In this document: piece after piece, positions 11,601-26,600 of the stretch | Position numbering within the stretch: the first letter of the stretch is position 1 | How the letters are laid out: the number at the start of each line of letters is the position of its first letter | Made by a program: the position numbers and the translations under genes | The notes under the pieces: generated by a model | Database searches by the model: none | Seen by the model: the letters and a program-made list of their open reading frames with translations, nothing else | What the model was told of the DNA's origin: nothing | Assembly: GCF_037042905.1 (NCBI RefSeq) | Contig: NW_026974140.1 | Span: forward strand, 18,340,001 to 18,404,000 | DNA: 64,000 nt | Reading direction: 5' to 3' | Origin: Lytechinus pictus | Taxonomy: Eukaryota > Echinodermata > Echinoidea > Temnopleuroida > Toxopneustidae

Positions 11601-14600
11601 TTGTCTGAATGCATATATTGCTTATTGAGGAAAAATGGCATGAGAATGACACACAATGCAACCCTTTCCCAGGAGGAGTCAAGCAAGCAATTAGAGAAGT
11701 TATCCATCGAGGTTCCTTGGTAGCAGAAACCTCTCAACATCTGGTGCATCCTGCGTAATAAGATTTTCCAGTAAAGAGGATCAACATATGTTAAACACAA
11801 GGTTGCAGTGGAATGTGCTGCTTGTAGAATCTTATGACTACGAGTAGTTTGTACACTTTGGATAGAGATGTGTTGTTGAATAAATGAAGATGCATTCTTT
11901 AGTGGAAAGGGAGTAAATAATGGATAGCAATAGACATATTAATGGTAATCTTAAAAGAAAACAAAAACAAAGTCTCTTTTATTGGTCATTACTTCAGAGC
12001 TGGTCATTGACCAGTGCATGCCCATTCTCATTCCATCCTGATATTATTTTGAGGTTTGTTTTTATTTTAATGTGATTATGAAACGATGCTAAAAATGCAT
12101 TTGTATCCCCTCTAACTTCTCCTTCTTTCTCCCTCCCCCTCTCTCTCTGTCTCTGCTTGTCTCTAGTACTCTCAACATATGTCTTTCTCTTTCATTCTCA
12201 CTTTTCCTTTCTCTCATCCATTCTTTACCAGTTTATTTCAAACCAATCTTGCCAGTGGACAAGCATTTCAGTCAAATTTCTTCTTGATTTATCAGATTAT
12301 GTCTGAAACTGATATGTCCCATATACCTTTGTTGATTCACCTCAGTACATGAGGCAATTGGTGCTACATTGACGACTACTACTGGGACATGCATTGCAGA
12401 GTATTGCAGAATGGATGCATATTATCATATCCTATGTGTAGGTCTACTACGAGATTATAATGTGTTCGATACTATAGTGTGTGGCTTTTGTATACTAGAG
12501 ATTATATTCTGGTTGAAAATGATGATCGTCAATAGGCCTTTGAAATAGATTTTAGTGTATTTCTGATGTAGGTATTATTGATATTCTTTGATGAACATCA
12601 GTTGTCAAAAATTAATAAAGCAAATGCTAAATATATTAATTTGTTGTTTTCATGGTTTAATATATTTTTTTCAATATTACTTTGGAAAAAAAAATGTAAA
12701 TAGGTTGAGACATATTAGGTGCATATTTTGAGCTGAAATTTTCATCTCAAAATATGCATTGTCATACCATGTCAAAGTACCATTTTCTACAACATTAACA
12801 GCAACAATGCACACCTATGATGTTTGTTTGTTCATTATTTTTACCAATATAATCTACTATCCAAACAAAAAATAAACCCACTAATAGTGATCTATGAATA
12901 GGCTAGACACCTACATTTGTACTCTACTTCAGGCCATAGTGACATTCTAATGCCGTCTATTCTTATCCTAAGCTGTTTTGATGTATTAATATCCCTTCAC
13001 AATATTGGACTACTCTTTTGTTTTTGACAACCCCCTCTGAAAGATTCCTTGAGGATAGGGTTAGATCCGCAGGAGGGAGGTAGATGAAATGAATTCTGGG
13101 CCTGGTCTTACAAATGGTTGCGATTGATCTGATCACTTGTACATAACTATGGAAAGCAAGCAACACCAACGTCTGAAATGCTTGTTTGTTCATAATGTTT
13201 TCTACCTGGAGATATGATGTAAACTTGTACATTCATTGTTGTCTTGACAATGCAGTGTTCTCTTTGTTAACAAGATGACATAGACACTGTTCTCACTACC
13301 TTCCTAAAACTAGTTTAGTGGAAATTAGTTAGTGTAGTGAGAACGGTCGAAGCGATCTTGGAAGTGATCTTCCAAACCGGTTCAGAAAACCACCTTGCGA
13401 TGTAGTCTTCAAGATTGCTTTGCCTCGTTAAACTGGTTTTAGCCTAAGTGAGGACACAACTGTTCTTCGGGAAGCGTACTTCGCACATTTTGAGCACGCT
13501 ACTCCACACGACAGGTGTAGAATGCCTACGCTGCGGTTTCGAATTTTGCGCGAAACGCGTCACCCCACTGAGAGCATTTCCATAGCAACAAGATCGCTTT
13601 ATGTGAAGTGATTTTGAAAACCACTTTCGTGTGATCAAGTGGGAATGCTAGCAATGCGATCTTTCAAACTGGTTTCCTGAATTGGTTTCCAGTAAACTAG
13701 TTTTAGAAAGCGTAATGAGAACAGCCTCATAGTACAAATTTCCTATACGAGAAAATATAATGATGGATTTCTATGTAGTTGTGATTGATTGGATCAATCG
13801 CAACTTTGTGTAAGACAGGGTTCTGGACCACTATACCCTCCAGCAAGGTATTATCCTAGATTGTCTTTCAAAAGAGATAAGTTTCAAGTACAATAAAGCT
13901 CAGCCCGGAGGGGTCGGCATCAATAAATTGTTGTGCAGAACACAGCTAAGGCTATATCATGCAGATAGAAATGTCCAGTGATCGGATGGCATGCTGAGCC
14001 AGAGTCTTACTTGTCAAATTCTTGCTTTCACCAAAATATTTGCAAACAATGCAGGAAAAATGGGGAAAACAGCAACATTCCTGTCTAATAATTCTATTTT
14101 TTCAATGTCTGCACATTTTTTTTTCTTATAAGATTATGATGTCGTGATGTTGAATGAGTTCAAATAAATACTGATGATAGACTCCACAGTAGGAGTGACA
14201 AAAAAGATATGACTCATATTAATCTTCAGAAGGGAAAAAATCATATTAATGCTATTATCCTTCTTTGATTAATAGAACTACAGTGGGGTTATTCTGTAAG
14301 CTCTTTGTGGATATAGATCTTACACCAGTTATCCTGGTTAGGCTTAATATATAAAAAGGAAAAACGAATGGCAAAAGGTTAACCCTAACCCTGTCATTTG
14401 GTATCATTTAGGCATCCATTCATGGTTGTCTCTTATTCTATAGATGTTTACTTATAGATGATTTTATAGATTTTTTCTTCTTTCTTAACTAAGTTTATTG
14501 TAAGTGACAACAGACAGTTTTCCATAGAGTTCTGTGAAAACTTATGTTTCAAGTGACCTATAATAGTACATTCAAAAGATATATAGTTGAACGTGTGAAA

Positions 14601-17600
14601 GTGGAAAACATTTGGTTGGACTAGTAGGATGCCTGTAACTCCTCAGCTACATACCTCTGCAAACCTTTGAAGAAAAACACTACCATATTGACCAAAATTC
14701 TCCCCGTCAATATTTGTTACCTCTGACTGTCCATCCGATACCTCTGTCTTATTGAATTCCGTCTCCTCGTATTTCCCCCATCTCAAAATAGAATATCATC
14801 CCTGCCTCCTGACAGTACATCAAGGTCACTCTGGTCAGTCTTGACCATTGAGATTAACCAAAACTCAATCTAATCATGTCATGCATTATCATTACATTAT
14901 TGTGGTATGTATCCCTATAAATCATTCTGTTTGATGTTAACTTAGGGAAAGAATCACTTCCGGAAAACATACTGACAAAAAAGTAATTTAGAAGATACAT
15001 GTGTCTTGTTACTTCTTTGTTACCGTTTTTCATCCTTCCCAGAATAGAATCTTGCCCTGTCTTTCAGCTCAGATCAAGGTGAAAATGTTCATAAAATACC
15101 TAGACCAGTAGCGTGAGCTGTGCTCTTACCCCAGTTTGCAATAAAAATGTATGGGTAATTTGCTGGATCCGACATAATGATAGGGGCCTGTTGGTTGAAA
15201 CTCATGCAATGAAGATGGGCCAATTAGTCATTGACTTGTGAAGTTGTCTGGCTCTTCTGTAAAAACTAATGAAACCAGTGAAACAAACTTGCAAACCTGT
15301 GAAATAAGTTTGCTAATTGGAGCTCCTTAACAACTCTCTCCACCATTTCTGATCAGATTAGTTTGCCAGATCTGGGTCCCGTAACACAAAGGTCAGCGAT
15401 TAATCATACGCTTGATTTTCATGATTGACTGTACATTCTAGTCAATGCAATCAATCTTACAACAGTAGAAAAATGTTCTACGATCATTGCCAAGCTTTGT
15501 GTTAGGGGCCCCAGGGGAACTTTTCATGAAGCAAATAGTCTGTGATTTTGATTTTCATTGACAACTCCTTCATTTGAGTGGTTCAGAACAAAATGTGGTA
15601 GGGTCTGGGAGGCTGTTCTCACTACCTTCCTTAAACTAGTTTAGTGGAAACTAGTTTAACGCGTAGTGAGAATGGTCGAAGCGGCCTTGGAAGCGATCTT
15701 CCAAACCAGTTTGGAAAACCACCTCTCGATGTAGTTTTCAAGATCGCTTTGCCTCGTTAAACTGGTTTTAGCATAAGTGGGGACACAACCGTTCTTCGGG
15801 AAGCAATCTTCGCACATTTTGAGCGCGCTACTCCACACGACAGGTGTAGAATGCCTATGCTGCGGTTTCGAATTTCGCGCGAAACGTGTCACCCCACTGA
15901 GAGCGTTTCCATAGCAACAAGAGCGCTTACGTGAAGTGATTTTGAAAACCAATTTCGTGTGATCAAGTGGGAACGCTAGCAAAGTGATCTTTCAAAGTGG
16001 TTTCCTGAATCGGTTTCCAGTAAACTAGTTTTAGAAAGCGTAATGAGAACGGCCTCCATGGTGAAATCACCTACTTCATGAAATACTCCCCAATGGATGA
16101 CTGTTTTGAAAATTGGCTGATGGGAGCTGGTCTTCAGAGATTGGAGAAGCTCCAATGTTGATGTAACTCATCTGGACTTACTCTCCACCCACACTCTCCA
16201 TTCCTATTGTCAAAATAAAACCCTAGCTCCTGACCCCAGACCAAGGTCAGCCAGATCATATCTTGACCACAAGGATAACCCTTGGAGCTCTGACCTCATA
16301 TGAGGACACGCATTCACTAGTCTGAATGAATCAGACTCTGTTTTCACTCTTAGATAAGATTGATTGTAGTCTTGAATAACGATTCCTTCTAAATTTTATT
16401 AACTGTATCTCCATGGATTGACTTTTCACTTATGTGTCTGTCTCTTTGGGTAATCTTCCAAGGCGTTTGGAGGGTCATAAACAATGAAGACGATGCAGAT
16501 TTAGTCTATTTATACCTTATTTCAGTCATTCACTGATAAGGGTCTTTGTCTGCAACTACTCATTCTTTTCCACCCCCCTCTCTCTCTCTTTCTCTCTGTC
16601 TCTCGCACTCTCTCTGTCTCATACCTATTTGTTGACACCTTTTTAGAGAAAAATACAGATGACTTGGGTTACTTCTATCTTGAATCTAAAGTAAGGGGGA
16701 AATGGGAAAACCTCAAATATCACTTTATCAGATAAATCTTTTCAGGAAAAGGAAAGGTACATTGCACTCTCCTGATTTGTCTTTCATCTGGCCATCAGCT
16801 GAATTGTACATGGATAAGAAAAAATGCTTTCCTTCAAAATTACATTTTGTTAAAATGTTAAACTTTGTGATATGGTATAATTTAAAGAGCAACAAGATAC
16901 CAACGGCAACAATGATATTTTACTGTTATTCCATGATGCTACTGGCATGTTTGCCTGTAGCATCAATCATAGCTCCCTCTTATGAATGAACACTTTTCAA
17001 GGTAATTTTAATTTGAACTTGTCTCAAATTTTGGATGAGATGATCAAACCATCAAAATACTAAGAAGAAAAATACAAGGTGACTGCACTCATGAATTCAA
17101 ACTTTCAATAAAAACAACAGAACTAAGCAAAATATACAAATTCTATCTTTCAAAGGTAGGTTCAAGATCCACTGGCCCTGGGTGAATGGGGAATGTAGAA
17201 TTGATGAAGAAGACATTCAGCAGATGGATTTAAGATTTGTTGATTCAGATGGAAGAACTTGAGCAAGATAGATCCTCTTCTGGACTACTTTACTTTCTCT
17301 TTCTGTCATTTTCTGTTTAAAGGTTGGTTTTGTAAAAGGCCCACGTTCACATTTGTGTGACCATTAGAACCAATGAGCCCTTTCATACCCATTCAATCTA
17401 TCATCATCATCATCATCATTGTGAAAATCACAATTATGATCATGAAAACCAAAATCATCATCACCATTCTCACCATGCTCATCAATAGCAGTGTTTTAGT
17501 AGTGATAATGAATATGGACATATTATTTTTCTTACAGATTTTCACAATGATGTAAATGATTTTTTCTTTTAAATAATGTGAAAATTGATTAATTTATTTC

Positions 17601-20600
17601 ACCTCAAGAGCTCAATTAATAGTGTGATTTTTTTTGTATAATTTTCTTTGGCTGTTATTCTGGTGATATATGCATAATTTGAAAGTAATATCATGTAGAG
17701 ATACCTAGCTGAACATGCCCTGACCCATTCAAAAACCAGTTACAGACGAACTGAAATATATGTAAACTGGCTCGATTGTGACAATAAACATGAAATTCCA
17801 AATTCAGCACAAATAAGGGGACTCCCAAGAACAAAAACCAATCATTTTGTCAGCAAACATAACCTCCCTCTTGGAATTCCTACCATACCAGAACTAACAA
17901 AAATATTTGTGATCAAATCATGAGGGTTTAGACCAAGAAATGTCCGCATTTGTCTTCTTATATGTCAAATCACAATTTATCTGTTTATTCATTATATACA
18001 TAGGAGTGGATCTTAGAAAATAAGCTTTGACTAAATTTAGATTAGATTAGATTTCCCCACTGGAAAACTAACAGACATAGATATCCAGTCATTGCCAACA
18101 TCAATTTTGATGGATTTCAAGAGTTTTTGTGGTTACAAACGCGTTTATATTTCACCATTTAGAGGGAGCCAGACTCCCTTGTGGTAGTATGTAAATGGAT
18201 TGCAAGACATCATTCTTTTTAAAGTTATTTTCTTTTAATACATTCCACATTCCTCAAGAAATTGCAGATCTTTTGCCCTCTTTTCTTTATTATAACCAGA
18301 CTTCTGGAAGATGATGTTGATGTGCATGTTCTTATTCCCTATTGGAAGACAAATGTTTTTGAAATATTTACCGTTTCTACAGTTAATTTGAAAAGGGGGC
18401 TTCTAGTTATGAAAACCAGAAAATGAAATTAACCTTTTAAATAGGCATGGAATAGACATTGAAATTGATTTTCTCCACAAAATTATTTTACCTAGCATTT
18501 TGGTTATTAGATGAAGAAGATCAATAGTGTGCACCCTTTCATTATTTCAATGTTTCTATTACAGAGGCCTATCCAATTAAAAACAGCCTTGAAACTTTGT
18601 TTATTATTTTATGTTGCAGTAATAAGTCTGGCATGGAACCCCACTTACTTTCCCTGCCACAGTGCTTTGTCAATAATCCTTTAACCTAAAGATTTCATGA
18701 ACTTCTATGGTACCTCAGGGATCGCAGAGAGGCAAGTGCTTGCCCCTCTGCTACCTCCTACAATGCACAAAGAGTCAACAGTTTAGGTAGATGTGATCAA
18801 TTGCGGAGGAAACATTCGCCACTTGCGTTCCTGAATTGATTGAACCTACTTATGTCACAATTTGACAGTAAGGCTGCTGGGTGGAGAAGACAAGAGACCT
18901 TTCTCCTTCTCTTTTCTCTCTTTTCTTTCCATCTTCTTCTTCATCCCCTTTTCTTTCTTTCTTGCATTATCTTTGTACAATCCATGATTTAGACTTTTTT
19001 TTCTGGTCTTTCTCTTTTGTCATCTTTTCTCTCTCTGTGCCCTCCCCACCTTGTACCTCTTGATATTCTCTTCTCAATGTTTCAGTTTTAGGGCAAGACA
19101 GGTAAATGAGTTTAAGTTTATAATCTTTCTATGGTATACACGTACATCATTCTTAATGGAATGCAACTCAGTCATTGTAACTTTGGTATTGTAATTTTCA
19201 GTTTTGCAATGGTAATGATGAAAATCCAGTTGCTTCTCAACCTTTATTTACTCGAGGACCATTTTGACTCTGATTTTTTCGAGGCCCACCTACCAAACTT
19301 TAAAAAAAAAAGGATATTATTTATACCAAGGTTTTTTACCTGACTGCTAAGAAAGCACGAATGCCTGTGAGCAAGCAACCAGGGGACCAACGGCTTAAGG
19401 TCCTTTCCGAGGGACCTGGTAATGAGGATAAATGCCTTACCAAAGGGCACTAGCGCACCACTTGAGAATCGAACCTGGGTCACCGGAATCCGAAACCCCG
19501 GCTCTACCGACTGAGCTATCGCGATGACTACTTGTCTCGACTCAAAGATTGTCCCGACAATTATAAAGAGCATATTAGTGCGTAACTTTATGATCTTCTG
19601 CTGCAGTGGCGTAATGAGCCAAAAAATTGAGGGGGTTTGATATGGCGTATCGCGTACAATTAAAATGTTGCGTGTGAGCATGGCGAGCAAGCAAAAATTT
19701 CGACATTCTTATTACAAATACCGTATCCAAGTTTGTGATAGATTTTGACACAATATTAAAAAAACGATATTATTTTACCCTTATCCCTTTTTTTTTTTTT
19801 TTTCTTTTCTTTTCTTTCCTTTTCTCTTTTTTTCTTGGTCATGAAATATCTGGGGCCAAGAGCCCCCCTCATCTGTACGCAAGTGTTCTGCTGTGAATTA
19901 AATCTAGCCTTTTTCCTCTCGAAACACTTCTGGCTTTCCTGCACTCTTTGGATGTTTTATGTTTAGGTGTGTCTGACTGAGAGATTTCAGTGATCACTGG
20001 GTTAAAGGATACCATGTTTAAGCTAATCTGAACTGGGCTTTCAGTTTATTGGCGCTCATTTTTATGCGTCCTTTTTCTTTGGGGGGGGGGTTGATATTGG
20101 TAGTGACTTGATCATTAAAGTTCTACCCTAGCCATAAAACATTTTCTGAAATGTTAAAATACTGTCAGGACTCTGGAGAGTCTGTGAAGTGTTCGTAATG
20201 GTCGCACTTTGAATAAAAATGTTTTATTCTCTGTAAAAACGTTTCGCCTTTCCAGTTAGCCAAGATGGAAATTAGGGGGTTCTCTCATGTCATAAATCAA
20301 CCTGTGTGCTTTTTGTAGCCTCTAATGTAAACAGTACCCAGGATAGGTGATTTACACAACTCTCATTCTCTCTCTCTCACACATACACCCACACCTATAA
20401 CCACACACTCTATTATAGTTTGTTTTCATCAGCCAGAGCTTTCAAAATCCTCCCCCCCCTGCAGTCCTGATTAATTATTACATCAGGATAATTTGTAGTC
20501 AAGATGGAAATGGCTGGCCATTTCATGAGTTTACTAGTCCCAGTCAAGTAAGACCTTAATCTCAATTTACACACTGTGTGGCAAATTTGTGGTAAAGATG

Positions 20601-23600
20601 AATTTGCATTTGGCGATAATTGATTTGTGATTGGTGTTGAACCATTGCAGGACACAATAATAATTTGTTTTAACTTACATAATTGATCAATTGAAAAGAT
20701 CTATATCGTCAGCGTTCTTCCGAACCGTCGTATGACACATACGACGGAGCAAACCCATTTCAGAGAAAATCGACTTTAAAGTTTACTATAATTTTCACAC
20801 TTAGTTCCCCAGCCTTACAACATATTCATTGCTAGAAAAATACATGGTTGGAAAGACCAAAACAATTGCTTGACAATGGTATCCTTATTTTTACACAAAA
20901 GCAAGGATCAGAGAAAATATCGCAAATTAAGCGGTTTAGATTTCCCCCGTACAAAAACGCCATAGGGAATATAACAACCCTGACCGCGATTTCAAAGCGC
21001 GTGGTCAGTCAAAACGTCGTATCGCTTTTCATATGCAAAGTCAATGCACTGCAGATGGCTGATACGACAGTTTGAAATCGGGGTCATTCAAAATGTTGTA
21101 TCGCTCTGTTACATTACACGTTTCCAATGGGATTTGCGCATTTTATTTAAAAAATGTATGGCATCGCCGTGAAAATCCTCTCATTTCAGAAAATAAAATA
21201 AATTGCTGCCTAGAAATTTAGTTATGAATAGATTAGGACTTGTACTTTAATTTTATGCAAAAATCTCAAAATGGATTTTTGTTGTTGACCAAAATCGACT
21301 GATACGACGGTTCGGATGACCGCCGACGATATGACGTCATTGGAATTATTTTTTTCTTAACACAAATACATGACTTTGAAGCATATACTAGCATCTCCAA
21401 TTTTAGTAACTTAATGAATAAATAAGTAAATGATAATACAGTCACTATGGATTTGAAATACTTGAATATTAGCATGATATTCCAATAGGATTGTATCTTT
21501 ACCCAAACTGTACACTAGCTGGTTTAAAAGGTTGTTAACCTGTTAACAGGCATGAAGTGTGACTCCCTGTGATGTAGCTCATGTAAACAACATCTCTCAA
21601 ATAACGTCTAAAAATAGAATATCCCTTCAGATCATGAAGTGGATAGGTGTTTCTCATTCAAAGAAAAGAACACGAACAACACAAAATAAGCTTACAATGT
21701 CATAGAGAGAAAGTGTATGTCTAAAGTAGGTTCTTATGTGCGGTCATTGTAATTGTGTTATATTTAATGGAAAACATGAAGAGTTTGTGAGAGTAGAAAG
21801 TCACCTGGAGTCATGAAAATCTCCCGAGGTTCACGGCCGATCAACAAACACAATCCCAGCAGTGATGGTGATGCCAACGAAACGTATTATTTACGTGCAA
21901 TGTTACCAACAACCCCTGGTGTACGTTTACAAACCAATCAGAATAATTCCAATTGGTTTGTTTGTGTTTCGAAGAGGAGCAATTAAGGGAATTCTTATTA
22001 GAAAGTATATGTAAATTGGTAATTATGATTTTCTTATATTAGCACATAAGCCTACATGTTGTCAATTAAGAATGATTCATTTATACTGATAACATTTCTA
22101 GTTGTTTTAAAATATCTGGTCCCATTATTGAGTGAATTGAAAACATTTTAGAATTAGTATTCCTTCAACTCATTCATTATAAAAATACTTAAGTACTAAA
22201 CAAACATTCTTTAAATAACATGAATTTATATATCACTTATTTTTAAGCTTTAATTTTAATCAAGAGAAAATGGTCTGCTATTAATGATAATTCATTCTAT
22301 TATATACATGTTTTATATACATGTAGGCCTATATAAAAAAAATAGAAGTTATTCAGCATATATGTTCTGGTATGCGCTGGGAAATGTTAATAAAACATGT
22401 TTTTTAGACTATTGAAGGAGAGAATTGGGGCAAATTTATGAGCGTTAGTGGGTATCTTTTGAAATAAACAAAAGAAGAGATAACTCTTAAACAATTGAAT
22501 TGAATATGATTCCCTGAATTAATAACACAATGACAGAAATCATATTATGCTAATTTCTCATATGATTGCATCAGATATCATCTCACATATAATTTCAATG
22601 AATTGCCAAGATATGAATCTCTGTCCATGCATTGTAATTCTTCATGGAAACCGGGACATCATAATAAGACAATTCTTCCTTCCATGTCGCAATCTTTATT
22701 TACGATAGCTCAAAGGATAATTAACATTGGGTTTAGCGTTGCCATTTGGTAAAGCGATCTATCGGAGGATTGGTAATATCTTGTAGACTATGAAGTCCAA
22801 TGTAGATGCTTACGCCATCTGGTCTCCTATTTCATGTCATCTTAGTCTGTGTTCACTTTTCTACCCTTAAAACATGGTTTTCAAAAACGTTCAGTTGAAG
22901 ATGGTTGCGGTCAAGCTATTTTTTATTGACAGTAAAAAAAAAGGAAATATGTAATGATAGGATTTATTCTTAGAGCAATAAATTGGATCCATTGCTATAA
23001 ATTGAGTAAACCTAGATTAAGGTTAATTCCACATGTTTAACATTTGAATTCAGCAATTTAAAACCATTTTTTTCCATCTTATGTCATTATAACTTTGTTA
23101 TTTAGAGTAAAATTTACTTTTTTGGTGGGTTGTTACCCTTAGAAAATTTTGAGAATGTGTGTCATATCATGTAAGGGCAGCGCCAGGATATTTTAATGGT
23201 GGGGGACCCTAAAGGTGACTTTTTTCTTATCGTGAATATTAGGGGTATTATGTATTATAATATATTATTTTTTTGGAGTAAAATTTACTTGATTTAAAAC
23301 TCATTAATTCATACCTAATAACTCTTTGGGTGGGTTGTTACCATTGGAAAATTGTGAGAATGTGTGTCATAGATATAGGGGCAGTACCAGGATATTTTAC
23401 TGGGGGGGGGGGGGGCTCTAAATGTGACGTATTTTCTCATCTGAATAAAGGGCTATAATGTATTATATAATTACGTGTCCAAGATATCTACAATTTTCAT
23501 TGTTCTTCTTTCTTCCTTTCTCTCCCTTTCCCCCCTTTTTTCACTTTTTGAAAAATCATAGAGTATGTTAACTATAATATGGTAAAGAACAACATGTTCA

Positions 23601-26600
23601 GCTCTAGGGCTAGAAAAACAGCTCTACCTTGTCATTATATTGAATTCAACTCTGTAGAATTCATCATGCATTGGATGCAGAAATTATCAGAATTTCAAAT
23701 CCCCCATCCCAGACCCCCTCTGTACCTCTAAAATGCAAACATAGAATGCCTATGTGGGTACCCATCCCTTGCCCACTGTCTATAGCAGCTGTAGATAGGT
23801 CTACCGAAAGGTTAAGCTGCAGAACGTGTTCGTTATTGGTCTACAATATCAGAGACAGAAGCTTTGCAATCGTCCTTATTTTGTTTTTAAGAAGAAGCTC
23901 TGGGAAGATAATGCATTAAACTAATGACATTGTGGGTGTATTTGACCACATTAAGAGTGTTGACACCGTTCAAAGGCAGGGATGAATTATGATAGAATTG
24001 CATCTTTCAACAGGTTTTTGTACTCCCACCCCTTTTTTAAAAATGAAGTCTTAAGCCTCTCATTTTTTTCTCCAAATCTGAAGTAAATATCTGTGTGAAA
24101 CAATTGCATTTGAATCACCATTTTCGTAGAATTTTTATGATTGATTAAAAAAAAAGAATCTAACGTGTAACAGTCAAATATTTTCTTTGCCAGACACTAC
24201 CATATTTCTTGCATTGCCATTGATCCTCCATATTTACACTCTAAATTTCAAGAATTTAAAGTAAATCTAGATCAGCTATTGATAGTGACTAGCCAAATAA
24301 TAGATATTTGAACCTTGTGAATTCAAATATGAAACTAACAATATTGAATTTAAATCTTTAGATTTAAAAGTTAATCCTTAAGATTAAAAATGAATCCAAT
24401 ATTGGGCAGTCCCTATTCACAGCTGATCTTGATTTATTTTAAATCCTTAAAATTATAATGTATATAAATTAGCCACCATGGCTTGTATCATGTTTATGAA
24501 TAGGGTTTCACTGCCCCTCCCCCCCCCCTCATTTGTATTTATGTTGCATCCCTGTGAAAGTGAAAATGCTTAGATCTCCTTCCCCATGTTGATTTTTCAA
24601 ATGTCAACAAATGTAATATTACTCCAGATGGATCTATTTATAGCTAAGCATGCCTCCTAAACCGGGCATGGATCCTAGTCTGTTGATAATATCTGTTTCT
24701 TTCATTCTCCTCGTTTCAACAAGGAGATGATTCTCCCATGAGACCAGTGCATCTCATTATCTCCTCATCAAAGAGAGGAAGTGTAAGAAAAAAGTTAAAC
24801 ACTGCACTGAAAGAACAGTAGTATAAAATCTACTCTACAAGTGTTTACAAAAGATCACATCAAGTATTTTACACCATTGTTGAATTCATAATGTTATTCA
24901 ACACCCATAAGCTGCCATTGCAAATTACTGGTGTTAAATCTGTACCACAAGTATTTACAGAGGACCACACCAAGCACTTTACACCAATGGTAAAATTGAG
25001 TGTTAATTCAACACCCATACTCACAAATTGCTGGTGTTAAATCTACACCACAAGTATTAACAGAGCACCACACCAAGCATTTTACACCAGTGGTAAAATT
25101 CAGCGTTATTTTAATACCCATTGGTGTTATTATAGCACATTCTACACTTTTTATTGTTATATTCAAATTCCTTTTTTATTTTAAACACTGAATGTTATCT
25201 GCTCTCATGACGGTGACTGGTATTCTTTTCAACTAGTTTTAACAATGTGTGGTGTTTTATTTTACAATGCCTGAGCCATACTTCCTGTTTTTTACTTCTT
25301 GTTTGTAGATTAGAAAATAAACCTATCCTAGGGTGATAAATATTAAGAAAGCTACAATATTACTGACATTTAGCTTGAAGAGTCAATGAAGCATTGACCC
25401 AGCCGACCACAATAATAAGTGATTTCAACAAATAAAGAAAGATTGACTTGTACTGATGCCCACCGATCTAACTTAGATGTCAATGTACTGCATATTGTAC
25501 ATGAAGATTTATACCATAAAGATTAGTATAACTTCCGCTAGTGTTCATTGATCTAACCCAGATATTAATATATTAAATATGTTAACATGTTGATATATAC
25601 CTTAAAGATCAAACTGACTTTAATAGATTTTCTCAGGATCTAACTTAGATGTAAATACACTGAATGTTCTACAGCCATATAGGAGGTGCCAACTATTCCC
25701 TTTTTTTAGTGTTTCATCCTTTTTCTGAAATAAAAATACTGCAGGTTTTGTGAAAAATGCTTTCTTCTCAAAATTGTTTTATAAACATGTCTATTTGTTA
25801 AGGTTGAAATTACTCTTTTTACCCAATAAGCCCAAAATCCCTTTTCCTTACCTCAAATTATTGCAACTATTTTTACATGGTTGACATCCCTGCCATAGAA
25901 ATAGACAACACCCATAGAAATAGACATAGAAATTTAGGTTGATTAAAAATCAAAATGAGTCATTACGTTTTTTATGTCAGGTTTTCAAGAAGATTTGTTC
26001 AATAACTCTTTAAAAGCTTCAATATTGGAACGTTCAATCCTGAACTGTATTTAACCATCTGCTCATTTCCTTCTCCACCTGTCACAAACCCTATCTAATC
26101 CTCTCTTGCTCCTTCCTTCTTTCTTTCTTCATATCTCTGTCTTCCTATCTCTCTATAACCGATCTGTTCCTTCCAGAGAAATTGAGCGAGATTTATCCAA
26201 ATATCAGACAGCTTTTCGTGACCAAATATGAGATTAGCTTAGATTCCGTTAAAGGTCATACATTTATGATAACATTCTGCTTCAGATCCGGTAGCCTGCC
26301 GTCAGGAATGACAGCCCAATTTTTTTTATCCCCTTCCGAGCATTTCAATAACAGTGAAGAGAGAGAAAAAAATCTTGTTGTAAGGGTTGCGTGTAGATGT
26401 CTTCACGTGGTATAGCACACTTCCATTTAATTAGAGGCACAGATGAGGGAGTCATGTTTATTGGTTCTAGGTTATAATATTATTTGTTCTGATAATCATG
26501 CTATTCAGGAGAGGATGTTCAAGTCAATTACAGGTCATGATTTTTTTTTTACAAAAGTATAAATAGAATTTTACAACCTGTAGTATATATTCAAATGGGA

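Noticed and set aside
13444..15982. Shared minus-strand peptide (RSCCYGNALSGVTRFA) at 13444-13638 and 15656-15982
   Set aside because: Both are the interior of the M1 miniature element. They differ in frame integrity and length, and no transposase motif is seen.
26178..26415. Possible exon after a strong pyrimidine tract and AG (reads KLSEIYPNIRQLFVTKYEI)
   Set aside because: The DH sequence is continuous between 8687 and 27021 without it, the donor is weak, and no domain was recognised.
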